A stretch of DNA of 64,000 nucleotides from Lachnoclostridium phytofermentans ISDg (GTDB lineage: Bacteria > Bacillota > Clostridia > Lachnospirales > Lachnospiraceae): NCBI RefSeq assembly GCF_000018685.1, contig NC_010001.1:3302001-3366000 (forward strand). Direction: 5' to 3'. Positions 42,800 to 51,394 of the stretch are shown here, piece after piece. A model generated the notes under the pieces. That model did not search any database. It was not told the origin of the DNA and saw only the letters and a list, made by a program, of their open reading frames with translations. Positions within the stretch are counted from its first letter, which is position 1, and each line of letters begins with the position of its first letter. The position numbers were made by a program, and so were the translations under genes.

Positions 42800-43199
42800 A
42801 AAGAGAATTTTCCCTATAATATTTAGCTGCTTATTTTTTATCGCGATGACAATATTAACCGTTTTCACACCGGCTGTTCATGAAAAGATGATTCCGCATG
42901 TTCGGGTAGAAAAGCTAACAAGAGAGACTTTCCCATTTGATTATGTGAATGGAGAAACACGCTCTTCTATGCAACAAAAGATCGCATTAAATGAGAAATA
43001 TGCTAACAAACAAATTTTCTTATTGTACGAGGCAGAAAAGAACGGGACACAAAGATATTTTGTTCGTGAGGTTTCTATTGAATTAGGCGATTTTTACAAT
43101 GGATATTATGAAGTTAAATCAGGCTTGATTACCAGTGATAGAATCGTTATTGAAACAAATAAAGAACTTTTTGATGGTGCAGAAGTTTTTATTGAATGA
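42792..43199 (+). pseudogene. HlyD-like membrane-fusion adaptor remnant
   Basis: A 135-residue frame with an N-terminal membrane segment (IFPIIFSCLFFIAMTILTVF, about residues 5-24) and a C-terminal part like the last beta domain of RND/HlyD adaptors (YFVREVSIELGDFYNGYYEV near 91-110, then VKSGL and ELFDGAEVFIE). Adaptors are normally 350-450 residues; the coiled-coil and lipoyl domains are missing, probably by an internal deletion after about residue 55. The ATG overlaps the permease 2 stop. It could still be a naturally small protein. Confidence 0.5.
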
Positions 43200-43287
43200 A
43201 GGAATAAAATGTTGCTACACCCATGAATTCTATAACTTAACCCATGAATTCTAAAATATAATTGCACTGATAAATTCTAAAAACTTC

Positions 43288-43316
43288 TTGTATTTAAGAA
43301 GTGAATATAGTACAAT
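43288..43316 (+). promoter_or_regulatory. SigA promoter of pyrB-pyrI
   Basis: TTGTAT (43288-43293), a 17-bp spacer and TACAAT (43311-43316), about 30 bp before the pyrB ATG. The leader is short, so a long attenuator is absent. Confidence 0.7.
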
Positions 43317-43345
43317 GTGTAGTTGAAAAAACATTGGAGGTGCCT

Positions 43346-44269
43346 ATGAAACATATTATCAGTCCATTAGATTTATCGCTTTCGGAGTTATCGGATGTTC
43401 TTAATTTAGCTGAAAAAATCATCGTTGATCCGAAACAGTATTCCGAATGTTGCCAAGGGAAAAAACTTGCTACTCTCTTCTATGAACCAAGTACAAGAAC
43501 AAGACTTAGCTTTGAGGCTGCGATGCTTAACCTTGGAGGTAGTGTCTTAGGATTTTCTTCCGCTGATTCCTCCTCCGCTGCGAAAGGCGAAAGTGTTGCT
43601 GATACAATTCGTGTTATTTCTAGTTATGCTGATATCTGTGCGATGCGTCATCCAAAAGAGGGTGCTCCGTTAGTCGCTTCTACTTATTCTTCTATTCCGG
43701 TAATCAATGCCGGTGACGGTGGTCATAATCATCCGACCCAAACACTCACTGATTTATTAACAATTAAAAATTTAAAAGGCCGCTTAGATAATTTAACCAT
43801 CGGTTTTTGTGGTGACTTAAAATTCGGTCGTACTGTGCATTCCTTGATTAATGCAATGGTTCGTTATGAGGGGATAAAATTTGTGTTGATTTCACCAGAA
43901 GAATTAAAGATTCCTGCTTATTTGAGAGAAGAAGTTCTCGATCGTGGAAATATACCATATGAAGAAGTGAAAAATCTTGAAGCTGTGATGCCAGAACTTG
44001 ATATTCTCTACATGACAAGAGTACAGAAAGAACGTTTCTTCAATGAAGAAGATTACATTCGTTTAAAAGACAGCTTTATCTTAGATGCAAAGAAAATGGA
44101 AGGTGCAAAAGAAGATATGCTAGTACTTCATCCACTACCACGTGTCAATGAAATTGCTACTGAGATCGATAACGATCCACGCGCAGTTTACTTTAAACAA
44201 GCTGAATTTGGAGTTTACGCTCGTATGGCATTAATTATGCTCTTACTTAATGTAGTACCGCAAGAATAG
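43346..44269 (+). CDS. pyrB: Aspartate carbamoyltransferase catalytic chain
   Basis: PyrB joins carbamoyl phosphate and aspartate, the first committed step of pyrimidine synthesis. The 307-residue product has the carbamoyl-phosphate motif FYEPSTRTRLSFE (about residues 47-59), the family segment GDGGHNHPTQTLTDLLTI (about 126-143) and the C-terminal LHPLPRVNEI. Start 43346 is chosen for the GGAGG 5-6 nt upstream; an upstream in-frame ATG lacks similarity. The regulatory-chain gene follows, so this is the class B (PyrB-PyrI) enzyme. Confidence 0.98.
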   Translation: MKHIISPLDLSLSELSDVLNLAEKIIVDPKQYSECCQGKKLATLFYEPSTRTRLSFEAAMLNLGGSVLGFSSADSSSAAKGESVADTIRVISSYADICAMRHPKEGAPLVASTYSSIPVINAGDGGHNHPTQTLTDLLTIKNLKGRLDNLTIGFCGDLKFGRTVHSLINAMVRYEGIKFVLISPEELKIPAYLREEVLDRGNIPYEEVKNLEAVMPELDILYMTRVQKERFFNEEDYIRLKDSFILDAKKMEGAKEDMLVLHPLPRVNEIATEIDNDPRAVYFKQAEFGVYARMALIMLLLNVVPQE

Positions 44270-44339
44270 AATTGTAATGCTTATATTAGAAATAAATAAG
44301 TTAACATATCATTAAAGTTCATATCGGAAGGGAGAACCT

Positions 44340-44771
44340 ATGTTAAACATTAGTGGACTGAATCAAGGAGTTGTAATCGATCATATTCAAGCTGGATGTG
44401 CTATGAAAATATATGAATATCTGCATCTTGAAAAATTGGATTGCAGTGTTGCTATCATAAAAAATGCAAAAAGTAATAAGATGGGTAAAAAAGATATTAT
44501 TAAGATCGATGGGCCTCTAGTGGTTGATCTTGATATGTTGGGTGTTTTAGATCCAACTCTTACTGTAAACATTATTGAAGATGGTAATATTACAGAAAAA
44601 CGCCATCTACATCTTCCGGAATTAGTAACCGGAATCATTCGTTGTAAAAACCCTAGATGCATCACCTCCATCGAACAAGAGCTTCCTCATCGTTTTAAAT
44701 TAACAGATCCAAGCAAAGGTGTATATCGCTGCATTTATTGTGAGCAAGCATTTAGAAATAATGAATCTTAG
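44340..44771 (+). CDS. pyrI: Aspartate carbamoyltransferase regulatory chain
   Basis: PyrI binds CTP/ATP and gives the enzyme allosteric control. The 143-residue product has the N-terminal nucleotide domain (QGVVIDHIQAGCAMKIYEYL, about residues 9-28) and the C-terminal zinc domain with four cysteines (CKNPRC at about 102-107, CIYC at about 131-134). It lies 70 bp after pyrB and is followed by a strong terminator. Confidence 0.98.
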   Translation: MLNISGLNQGVVIDHIQAGCAMKIYEYLHLEKLDCSVAIIKNAKSNKMGKKDIIKIDGPLVVDLDMLGVLDPTLTVNIIEDGNITEKRHLHLPELVTGIIRCKNPRCITSIEQELPHRFKLTDPSKGVYRCIYCEQAFRNNES

Positions 44772-44871
44772 GTTTAAATCATTGCATGCTTTCACCACTA
44801 TTAGTAGTTCAGGATTTTCGGATAAGTGTAAGTATCTGGATAAAAGCGATATCCCTTTCTAACGTTCTATT

Positions 44872-44907
44872 AAAAATAGAAGAGCTTCCATTAGCTCTTC
44901 TATTTTT
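44872..44907 (+). terminator. Rho-independent terminator after pyrI
   Basis: A 15-bp perfect stem (AAAAATAGAAGAGCT/AGCTCTTCTATTTTT) with a 6-nt loop. A runs on the left also allow use from the minus strand, where fhs converges. Confidence 0.88.
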
Positions 44908-44993
44908 GTATCGTTTTTAAGTTCTTTTTAATTCAAAAGGATACTCGTAATTCGCATGATAACTACGCTACAAAACACTACTTCCTTAATAAG

Positions 44994-46664
44994 TTAAAAT
45001 AGTCCTGTAATAACTCCTTCTTCATTCACATCAATATGCTCCGCTGCTGGAACCTTAGGTAATCCAGGCATTGTCATAACAGTTCCTGTAATTGCAACAA
45101 CAAATCCAGCACCCGCAGAAACATATACTTCTCGAATATTTACGGTAAAGTTCGTCGGTCTTCCTAGCTTGCTTGGATCGTCTGATAAACTATATTGATT
45201 TTTAGCCATACAAACTGGCAGATTTCCAAATCCTAATTCGGTCAAACGTTCTACTTCCTTTAACGCACCTGAATCAAAAGTTACTCCATCCGCACCGTAT
45301 ATCTCTTTCGCGATAGTCCCCATCTTCTCTTTTAGTGACATCTCATTTGGATATAAGACATGATAGTTACTCTCTTTGGTTTCAATGGTTTTTATTACTT
45401 TATTAGCTAGATCAATACCACCTTCGCCACCTTTTTCCCAAACTTCAGATAAGGAGAATTCGCAACCTCTTTGCTCACAAAACTGTTTTACATAGGATAG
45501 TTCACGCTCGGTGTCAGTTGAAAACTTATTTAACGTAACAACTACCGGAACCCCAAATTTTTGAATATTTTCTATATGCTTCTCTAGGTTTACTATGCCT
45601 TTTTCTAAGGCCTCTAAATTCTCTGAAGATAAATCAGTCTTAGCAACTCCACCATTATACTTGAGTGCTCGAATAGTAGCCACCAACACTACTGCTGCTG
45701 GTTTTAAATCTGCGATACGGCATTTAATATCTAAGAATTTTTCTGCTCCTAAATCCGCACCGAAACCTGCTTCTGTTATAACATAATCTGCTAGCTTAAG
45801 TGCTGTTTTCGTTGCTCTGACTGAGTTACATCCATGAGCGATATTTGCAAATGGTCCACCATGAATAATGGCAGGTGTATTTTCTAAGGTTTGAATTAAA
45901 TTCGGTCTGATGGCATCTTTTAATAACGCTGCCATTGATCCTACCGCATGCAAATCTTTCGCAGTGATTGGCTTACCCTCGTAAGAATATGCAACGATAA
46001 TCCTGCTTAACCTTTCCTTTAGATCATTCATATCACTTGCCAAGCAAAGAATTGCCATAATCTCGGAAGCCACGGTAATTATAAAATGGTCTTCTCGTAC
46101 CACTCCATCTGCTTTTCTTCCAAGTCCAACAACAATATTACGAAGCACTCTATCATTCATATCAACACAGCGTTTCCAGACAATTTGATTTGTATCAATG
46201 CCTAATGTATTTCCTTGTTGGATATGATTATCAAGCATAGCTGCTAATAGATTATTTGCCGAAGTAATCGCGTGAAAATCACCTGTAAAATGAAGGTTTA
46301 AATCCTCCATAGGAACAACCTGAGCATAACCACCGCCAGCTGCGCCACCCTTAATTCCAAAGCAAGGACCTAAAGATGGTTCTCTAAGTGCTATAACAGC
46401 ATTCTTTTCTAGTTTACCAAAAGCTTGTCCAAGACCAACCGTAGTCGTTGTCTTACCCTCACCGGCAGGGGTTGGATTAATTGCTGTAACAAGGATTAGC
46501 TTTCCATCCTCTCTGTCCTTAATTTCATCCCATAGCTCATCCGTGAACTTCGCTTTGTATTTGCCGTAAAAATCTAAATCATCCTCTGTGATGCCTAGAG
46601 ATTTTGCAACCTCGCGGATGTGTATCATTTTTGCTTCCTGAGCAATTTCTATATCAGTCTTCAT
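44994..46664 (-). CDS. fhs: Formate-tetrahydrofolate ligase
   Basis: Fhs makes 10-formyl-THF from formate, THF and ATP, for one-carbon metabolism and acetogenic-type pathways. The 556-residue product has the ATP-binding loop (INPTPAGEGKTTTTVGLGQA, about residues 62-81), REPSLGPCFGIKGGAAGGGY (about 93-112) and the C-terminal MPGLPKVPAAEHID. Start 46664 is chosen because GGAGGAG precedes it and the family begins MKTDIEIAQ; the upstream in-frame extension is hydrophobic noise. It is a single gene. Confidence 0.98.
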   Translation of the reverse strand: MKTDIEIAQEAKMIHIREVAKSLGITEDDLDFYGKYKAKFTDELWDEIKDREDGKLILVTAINPTPAGEGKTTTTVGLGQAFGKLEKNAVIALREPSLGPCFGIKGGAAGGGYAQVVPMEDLNLHFTGDFHAITSANNLLAAMLDNHIQQGNTLGIDTNQIVWKRCVDMNDRVLRNIVVGLGRKADGVVREDHFIITVASEIMAILCLASDMNDLKERLSRIIVAYSYEGKPITAKDLHAVGSMAALLKDAIRPNLIQTLENTPAIIHGGPFANIAHGCNSVRATKTALKLADYVITEAGFGADLGAEKFLDIKCRIADLKPAAVVLVATIRALKYNGGVAKTDLSSENLEALEKGIVNLEKHIENIQKFGVPVVVTLNKFSTDTERELSYVKQFCEQRGCEFSLSEVWEKGGEGGIDLANKVIKTIETKESNYHVLYPNEMSLKEKMGTIAKEIYGADGVTFDSGALKEVERLTELGFGNLPVCMAKNQYSLSDDPSKLGRPTNFTVNIREVYVSAGAGFVVAITGTVMTMPGLPKVPAAEHIDVNEEGVITGLF

Positions 46665-47218
46665 GTAACTCCTCCTACCTTCTATCTTCCTTGCTTCCAT
46701 TATAACAAATAATTTGAAGAAAAAAAGGGATATCATTATTATTTATTTCAATCTTTCTTATTATAATAACTAATATTCCTGTTTTCTTAGTACTATAAAC
46801 CTTCCTAAAAAGACTAAGCAGACAGAGGGAAAGAACAGTTTAATTTTATATTCAGTCAGGTGTTCGTGCATATTCAAAACGCCAAAAAACTGTGTTAAGC
46901 CTTTTTTTGTTTTCACAAAAAACAGCCTAGCACAGTTCCTTCTTCCTTTGCAGTTTAAAGTTTTGCATGCTATTAACTTTTTTACCTTCATTTCATGTAA
47001 ATTAATATTTACAGTACCAACACGTTATTATGCCAGTAATAATGTGTCGATTCCGGTATCTTTCTTAACTTCTCTTTCGTATCAGACGAACCTTGCCGGT
47101 GTGCGTGCAAATTTCGTCATCATTATTGGAACATATTTAATTATAGCATACTATAAATATATTTCATCGTACAATTGTTGGTAATACTTCCATAAGTGCA
47201 GTATCATGCTCCATCCTT
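46665..47218. other. Gene-free spacer between fhs and the ATP-grasp pair
   Basis: 554 bp. It holds the terminator at 46884-46938 and a possible fhs -10 (TATAAT on the minus strand near 46702-46707) without a good -35. I looked for a small precursor-peptide gene next to the ATP-grasp genes and found none that is convincing. Confidence 0.5.
46884..46938 (-). terminator. Terminator downstream of the ATP-grasp pair
   Basis: Arms AACTGTGCTAGGC and GCTTAACACAGTT pair with two mismatches on the minus strand, and TTTTTT follows. It lies about 280 bp past the stop of the second ATP-grasp gene. Confidence 0.65.
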
Positions 47219-48082
47219 TTAAAACGAAAGCTCATTCTTAATATAGTCTAAATATTCTTCTACTAAGTTTATCGTCGTACATTGATATAACATCCGAGCT
47301 CCAACCACATCCTCAATTTCATTAAAGATTAGATTTCCTTTCTCATCCACTAAAAAGTCTACTCCAACTAGATCAAATGCATATGCATCGATAATTTTTT
47401 GAACAAGCTCATATTCTTCTGATTTTAAGTGATACTCGCAGACCGCTCCTCCCAAAGAAAAATTGGATTTAAAACCGTGGTTCGCTGTTCTAAGAATACA
47501 TCCAAGAATCTTCTTTCCAAAAACATATACACGTAAATCTTGTTTCTTTCCTTCTATATATGGTTGAATAACAAAGTCATTCGACTTTAGGCTTAAAATC
47601 TTTGATAAATCATCTTGATAATCTTCCGTTTCTATAAGGAATACTTCACTCCCACCATGGCCGTCTACTGATTTAACAATACAAGGCTTTGTTTCCATGG
47701 CTACTTTTCTAGATAAATTTTCTTTCTTTACAAACTCTGTTGGTATCACCTGGATATTTAATTTGGAGATTTCACGATAGGTTCTTGCTTTGTCATTGCA
47801 CATAGATGAAATGAAAGCAGAATTAAAAACTCTTGTACCCATGGCTTCCAAATGTTCACTTAACAGAGGCCATATTGTACGAATGATTGCCGCTTTGGGC
47901 GGTTCTACTATTTTCTTATGTTCCGATAAAACTAGTTTTCCATCACTTACGCCGATTTCTAGATTCTCCACAAGTTTTAATTCAATCTCTAATCCCATCG
48001 ATTTTCCTATTTTTTGATGCTCCTTAATATACCATTCATTTTTCTTGGCATCCGCTTCCTGATAGATCATCCAAATTAACAT
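47219..48082 (-). CDS. RimK-like ATP-grasp ligase, second of a tandem pair
   Basis: A 287-residue ATP-grasp protein. It has an N-terminal pre-ATP-grasp domain, then the ATP-grasp core: CIVKSVDGHGGSEVFLIE (about residues 133-150, phosphate-loop type), FVIQPYIEGKKQDLRVYVFG (about 168-187), GVDFLVDEKGNLIFNEIEDV (about 240-259, the Glu/Asn metal ligands). Such enzymes join a carboxylate to an amine through an acyl phosphate. Its final motif (NEIEDVVGARM) differs from RimK (NSSPG-type). It overlaps the upstream ATP-grasp gene by 7 nt, so the two are coupled. The substrate is unknown. Confidence 0.8.
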   Translation of the reverse strand: MLIWMIYQEADAKKNEWYIKEHQKIGKSMGLEIELKLVENLEIGVSDGKLVLSEHKKIVEPPKAAIIRTIWPLLSEHLEAMGTRVFNSAFISSMCNDKARTYREISKLNIQVIPTEFVKKENLSRKVAMETKPCIVKSVDGHGGSEVFLIETEDYQDDLSKILSLKSNDFVIQPYIEGKKQDLRVYVFGKKILGCILRTANHGFKSNFSLGGAVCEYHLKSEEYELVQKIIDAYAFDLVGVDFLVDEKGNLIFNEIEDVVGARMLYQCTTINLVEEYLDYIKNELSF

Positions 48083-48975
48083 CTATGGTTCCTCTCTTCT
48101 AAAAGTATATAATCAATTATCTTCTTTGCAGTATCTACACCAGTACAATCAAAGATATTTTTAAAGTGAGCATTGGAATTTACTTCGCAAACGATTGGTT
48201 CCTCATGTTCATCAAATAATAAATCAACACCTGCAAAAGTTAATCCGAGCCTCTTTGTACACTCAAGAGCAAGAGCTATTTGCTTATCTGTCGGTTGATA
48301 AGCTTTCATCTTACCACCACTTGAAATATTGGCTCTGAAATCTATCTCAGAGTAACGATACATCGAAGCTACCACCTGGTCTCCTACAACTTGTAGCCGA
48401 ATATCTCTACCTTCACTACTTTTGATAAATTCTTGAAATAACATTGGCTTAGTACCAATTCGCTTCACTTTTACTAATAACTCATTTTCATCCTTTGCAA
48501 GATAAACCTGTGCCCCAAATGAGCCAAAACATTCTTTTATTACCAATGGATAGCGAAGTTCGTGTCCAACCATAGAAAGAAAATCATAATCTGTATAACC
48601 GATATTCTCAAAGGTCATTGGCGCTAAAATCGTCTTTGGCATTGGTATCCCGTACTGTTCTAGAGTAAGATGTGTCATTGATTTATCATCACAGAGTGCG
48701 ATTGATTTCGAAGAATTGTAAACTGGTATTCCAAGGGTTTCAAGATAAGCGGCGAGCCTTACATCCTTATCCCAAAAAAGAACAAATTCAGGAAGAGTTT
48801 TTTGAGACTGCTTAAATGCTTCCACTCCTCCTCTTCCTAAAATAGCAAGACAACCTGCATTTGTCTTAAGCTCCATCTCTATACCAGCTGCTTTTGCTGC
48901 TTGAAACAACCAATTGGTCAGTTCACTAAATTTATTACCGTTTAGAAAATGATTGGCAATTAACCATGCTTTCAT
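48076..48975 (-). CDS. RimK-like ATP-grasp ligase, first of a tandem pair
   Basis: A 299-residue ATP-grasp protein nearer to RimK/LysX. It has LEQYGIPMPKTILAP (about residues 105-119), PLVIKECFGSFGAQVYLAKD (about 142-161), FQEFIKSSEGRDIRLQVVGD (about 179-198) and the metal-binding end AGVDLLFDEHEEPIVCEVNS (about 248-267). The N-terminal 90 residues form the usual pre-ATP-grasp domain. ATG 48975 is preferred because GGAGG lies 6-7 nt upstream. Together with the overlapping gene it may form a heteromeric or two-step ligase; the substrate is not indicated by the context. Confidence 0.82.
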   Translation of the reverse strand: MKAWLIANHFLNGNKFSELTNWLFQAAKAAGIEMELKTNAGCLAILGRGGVEAFKQSQKTLPEFVLFWDKDVRLAAYLETLGIPVYNSSKSIALCDDKSMTHLTLEQYGIPMPKTILAPMTFENIGYTDYDFLSMVGHELRYPLVIKECFGSFGAQVYLAKDENELLVKVKRIGTKPMLFQEFIKSSEGRDIRLQVVGDQVVASMYRYSEIDFRANISSGGKMKAYQPTDKQIALALECTKRLGLTFAGVDLLFDEHEEPIVCEVNSNAHFKNIFDCTGVDTAKKIIDYILLEERNHRC

Positions 48976-49403
48976 AATAACCTCCATTTTTGCATTCGTA
49001 ATCTAACATCTTAAATTTATTCCAAATATAACGAAGATACAAACACCCCTTATACGAACTCTCTTTTTATAAAGTTATACACTATTTATAATTGTGAACA
49101 GACTTCCATTTAAGTTATAACACATAATTATAAGAAAGCAATAGTATTTTCTTTTGTTGGCTTTATATGGTATTTTATCTTCAAGTCGTTTATAATAATA
49201 TTAACTAAAAGATTGTAAGTAATTAGGGGAAAGTTTAATAATAGAATACTATTTTTTTATATTCTATATTGTATATGCTCTCGCTATGAATTTCGCAGTG
49301 CAATATCTTGTGAATTTATAAATGATTTGTACGAGCAATAACAAAAGTGATAATCCATGATTATTATTGTATAATAAAGGTAATCGACATAGGGGGTATA
49401 TTA
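48976..49403. other. Divergent regulatory gap before the accessory gene group
   Basis: 428 bp with no gene. At 49348-49366 there is a dyad (TGATAATC, 3 nt, GATTATTA) directly before TATAAT at 49370-49375, which could be the -10 for the plus-strand secreted protein with an operator next to it. No -35 at the right spacing is evident. Confidence 0.5.
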
Positions 49404-50327
49404 TTGAAAAAAAGAAAACTATTAGTTATATTTCTGTTTTGTTTACTTGCACTACCTTTTCCTTTTTCACTGATATCTTGGATTGGCAGGTCGCATCTTG
49501 AAACAACATACCAAAGCGATATGCCCATGTTAACAATAAGTGAATATGATATTTATGTTGACACACGAACCGCAACCTCGGCAGAGTTAGCTCGGAGTGG
49601 TGTAAGTTATGAAGCGGTAGCCGCAATTAAATCAAACGATATTGAGGACGAATTGACACGCCTTTCCGCTTTACCCGATGAAGAACTTTCGAATCGAGGG
49701 TACAATACAGGACAAATTGAGATTTTACACGATTATACTGGAGAGCGTATTGAAACAAACCCAAAATTACGAGGCATTTTTGCTGATGTGAAGTGTAATT
49801 TTTATCAATATACTGCAAACAATATTTCCCTTTCCCTTAAGATTGTTTGGGAATGGACAAACAAGCCTATGCTTTCTGGAATATCCATAACAGATATTGT
49901 TGTTATCAGATGGCAGGGAACAAACACAGCTGGACTGCCCATGAATCTAGCTCTCAATAGTTCCGGCTCATCTTGCATGATAAACTATTACAATCCTTAT
50001 GAGTCTTACCAAAGCCAAAGCTCTGTAAGTATATCAACCACTGACCCGTACGGGCACGCTTACGCTAAATTCCCAATGAGCAATGGAATTGCTAACGGAT
50101 CATCTTACGCAAAAACAGGTACATTGATAACAAAGATAGACCGCACGGGTACAGACGCCATTAAGGAAGCCGCTTTTGTTTTTGCATATGGACATACCAC
50201 TGTCGCCTTGACTAATCCGTCTCTTTCCCTACCTGATCCTTTTGGTATATACTTCTCGTTCGGTGTAACTACCATGTGTAAGGAAGTTATCCGCATGAAT
50301 AGTAGTGGAATTATCACAAGATATTAA
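49404..50327 (+). CDS. Secreted protein of unknown function
   Basis: A 307-residue protein that I do not recognise. It has an N-terminal hydrophobic segment (LLVIFLFCLLALPFPFSLIS, about residues 5-24) that is a signal peptide or anchor, then a region with SEYDIYVDTRTATSAELARS, then a beta-rich, Ser/Thr/Tyr-rich part (VIRWQGTNTAGLPMNLALNS). A TTG start at 49404 is chosen because AGGGGG lies 7 nt upstream; the ATG further upstream has no ribosome site. Codons ending in G or C (CGG, GCC, CCG) are more frequent than in the neighbours, which suggests acquisition. A small membrane protein and an acetyltransferase follow. Confidence 0.6.
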   Translation: MKKRKLLVIFLFCLLALPFPFSLISWIGRSHLETTYQSDMPMLTISEYDIYVDTRTATSAELARSGVSYEAVAAIKSNDIEDELTRLSALPDEELSNRGYNTGQIEILHDYTGERIETNPKLRGIFADVKCNFYQYTANNISLSLKIVWEWTNKPMLSGISITDIVVIRWQGTNTAGLPMNLALNSSGSSCMINYYNPYESYQSQSSVSISTTDPYGHAYAKFPMSNGIANGSSYAKTGTLITKIDRTGTDAIKEAAFVFAYGHTTVALTNPSLSLPDPFGIYFSFGVTTMCKEVIRMNSSGIITRY

Positions 50328-50390
50328 ATAATACCAATATGATTAAGTCAGATTTTCAGATTATGTTGAACTAAAAAGGAGGATTAAAAT

Positions 50391-50645
50391 ATGAGCAAAT
50401 TTGTTAAAGGAATCATCGCAATGATTTTCTTTTATATTTTCAATATGTTTATGACAATAATAGGACAAGTTATCTTTTTTGGAGATAGTTTTACATTATC
50501 ATACCATTTATTTACCTACACCGGTCTGATGACTCTTTGCGGAGTTATTGTTGTATGTACTTGTATTATAATTGAAAAATTAAATGAAATTAAAAATTTG
50601 TACAATAGAGTAGACATAGAAAATAATACAAAAATTAATGAATGA
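50391..50645 (+). CDS. Small membrane protein
   Basis: An 84-residue protein with two predicted membrane helices (about residues 7-30, GIIAMIFFYIFNMFMTIIGQ, and about 42-63, YTGLMTLCGVIVVCTCIIIE) and a short Asn/Lys-rich tail. AGGAGG precedes the start. No family is recognised. It overlaps the next gene by up to 8 nt, so they may be co-expressed. Confidence 0.6.
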   Translation: MSKFVKGIIAMIFFYIFNMFMTIIGQVIFFGDSFTLSYHLFTYTGLMTLCGVIVVCTCIIIEKLNEIKNLYNRVDIENNTKINE

Positions 50646-51135
50646 GGTGACTACTATTATCCAATATAGAGTAATTAGTAAAAGCGATGTAGAAATTAAT
50701 GAGTACCATAGGATGCGTTTTTCACTATGGCCACACCATAATGAGAACGAATTATATAATGAAATGTTGCAAATCTTAGAAGGTAAAACATTTTATAAGA
50801 ATGAACTATCATGGACTGTTTTTGTAGCAGTTAGAGAAAATGGAAGCTTAGGAGGGTTTATTGAAATAACGATATATCCTCAATTAGATCTTTGTGATTC
50901 AAAACCAATTGGATATATTGAAGGTTGGTATGTTGATGAAGATTTAAGAAATAGTGGAGTAGGAAAAAGGTTGGTAGATATTGCGCAAAAGTGGGCTGTA
51001 GAAAATGAATGTACCGAAATAGCAAGCGATGTAGAAGTAGATAACAAAGTAAGCCAGTTAGCACACCAAGCTTTAGGATTTAATAAATATCACGAAGCAA
51101 ATGAGTGCATCTTTTACAAAAAAAGTTTGATTTGA
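50638..51135 (+). CDS. GNAT acetyltransferase resembling AAC(6')-I
   Basis: A 165-residue GNAT-fold N-acetyltransferase. The segments FSLWPHHNENELYNEM (about residues 28-43), GFIEITIYP, IGYIEGWYVDEDLRNSGVGK (about 91-110, acetyl-CoA loop RNSGVGKRL) and ASDVEVDNKVSQLAHQALGF (about 127-146) match the pattern of aminoglycoside 6'-N-acetyltransferases. Whether aminoglycosides are the real substrate is not shown. The start is uncertain: ATG 50638 has no ribosome site, and a GAGGTG at 50644 could serve GTG 50647-type or ATT 50656-type starts; family proteins usually begin near the residues read from 50656. Confidence 0.8.
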   Translation: MNEVTTIIQYRVISKSDVEINEYHRMRFSLWPHHNENELYNEMLQILEGKTFYKNELSWTVFVAVRENGSLGGFIEITIYPQLDLCDSKPIGYIEGWYVDEDLRNSGVGKRLVDIAQKWAVENECTEIASDVEVDNKVSQLAHQALGFNKYHEANECIFYKKSLI

Positions 51136-51285
51136 AACCGAAACACAATTTTTCATACTAGAATCGGAATTTGTTAGAAGCACTATTCTATGCTCAGAAA
51201 CAACGATATTATCTAGTCGAGCTAAAAAAAACATTAGTAATTATTGAATAATTAAGGATCAATTTTAGTTTTTCTTACTCAAAAC

Positions 51286-51323
51286 AGAAAGTAAGCAGTA
51301 TGCATGCATACTGCTTACTTTCT
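51286..51323. repeat. 38-bp perfect palindrome between the acetyltransferase and spoIIIE/ftsK
   Basis: The 19-base half AGAAAGTAAGCAGTATGCA is followed at once by its exact reverse complement. There is no flanking T-run on either strand. It may act as a cruciform, a terminator-like hairpin for convergent genes, or a protein site. Confidence 0.75.
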
Positions 51324-51394
51324 ACCCATTACTACTTACTACTTACTATTCACTTTGATCTACTTACTTCTTTACTTTTGACGCTTAATCACCC

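Noticed and set aside
46665..46736. 24-codon upstream extension of fhs
   Set aside because: Phe-rich noise without a ribosome site; the proper GGAGGAG is before ATG 46664.
46770..46991. Minus-strand frame of 73 codons near the ATP-grasp pair, tested as a graspetide precursor
   Set aside because: No leader-core pattern with repeated Thr/Ser/Asp/Glu; it overlaps the terminator hairpin and has no ribosome site.
46948..47184. Plus-strand frame of 78 codons between fhs and the ATP-grasp pair
   Set aside because: No ribosome site or recognisable composition; chance frame in AT-rich DNA.
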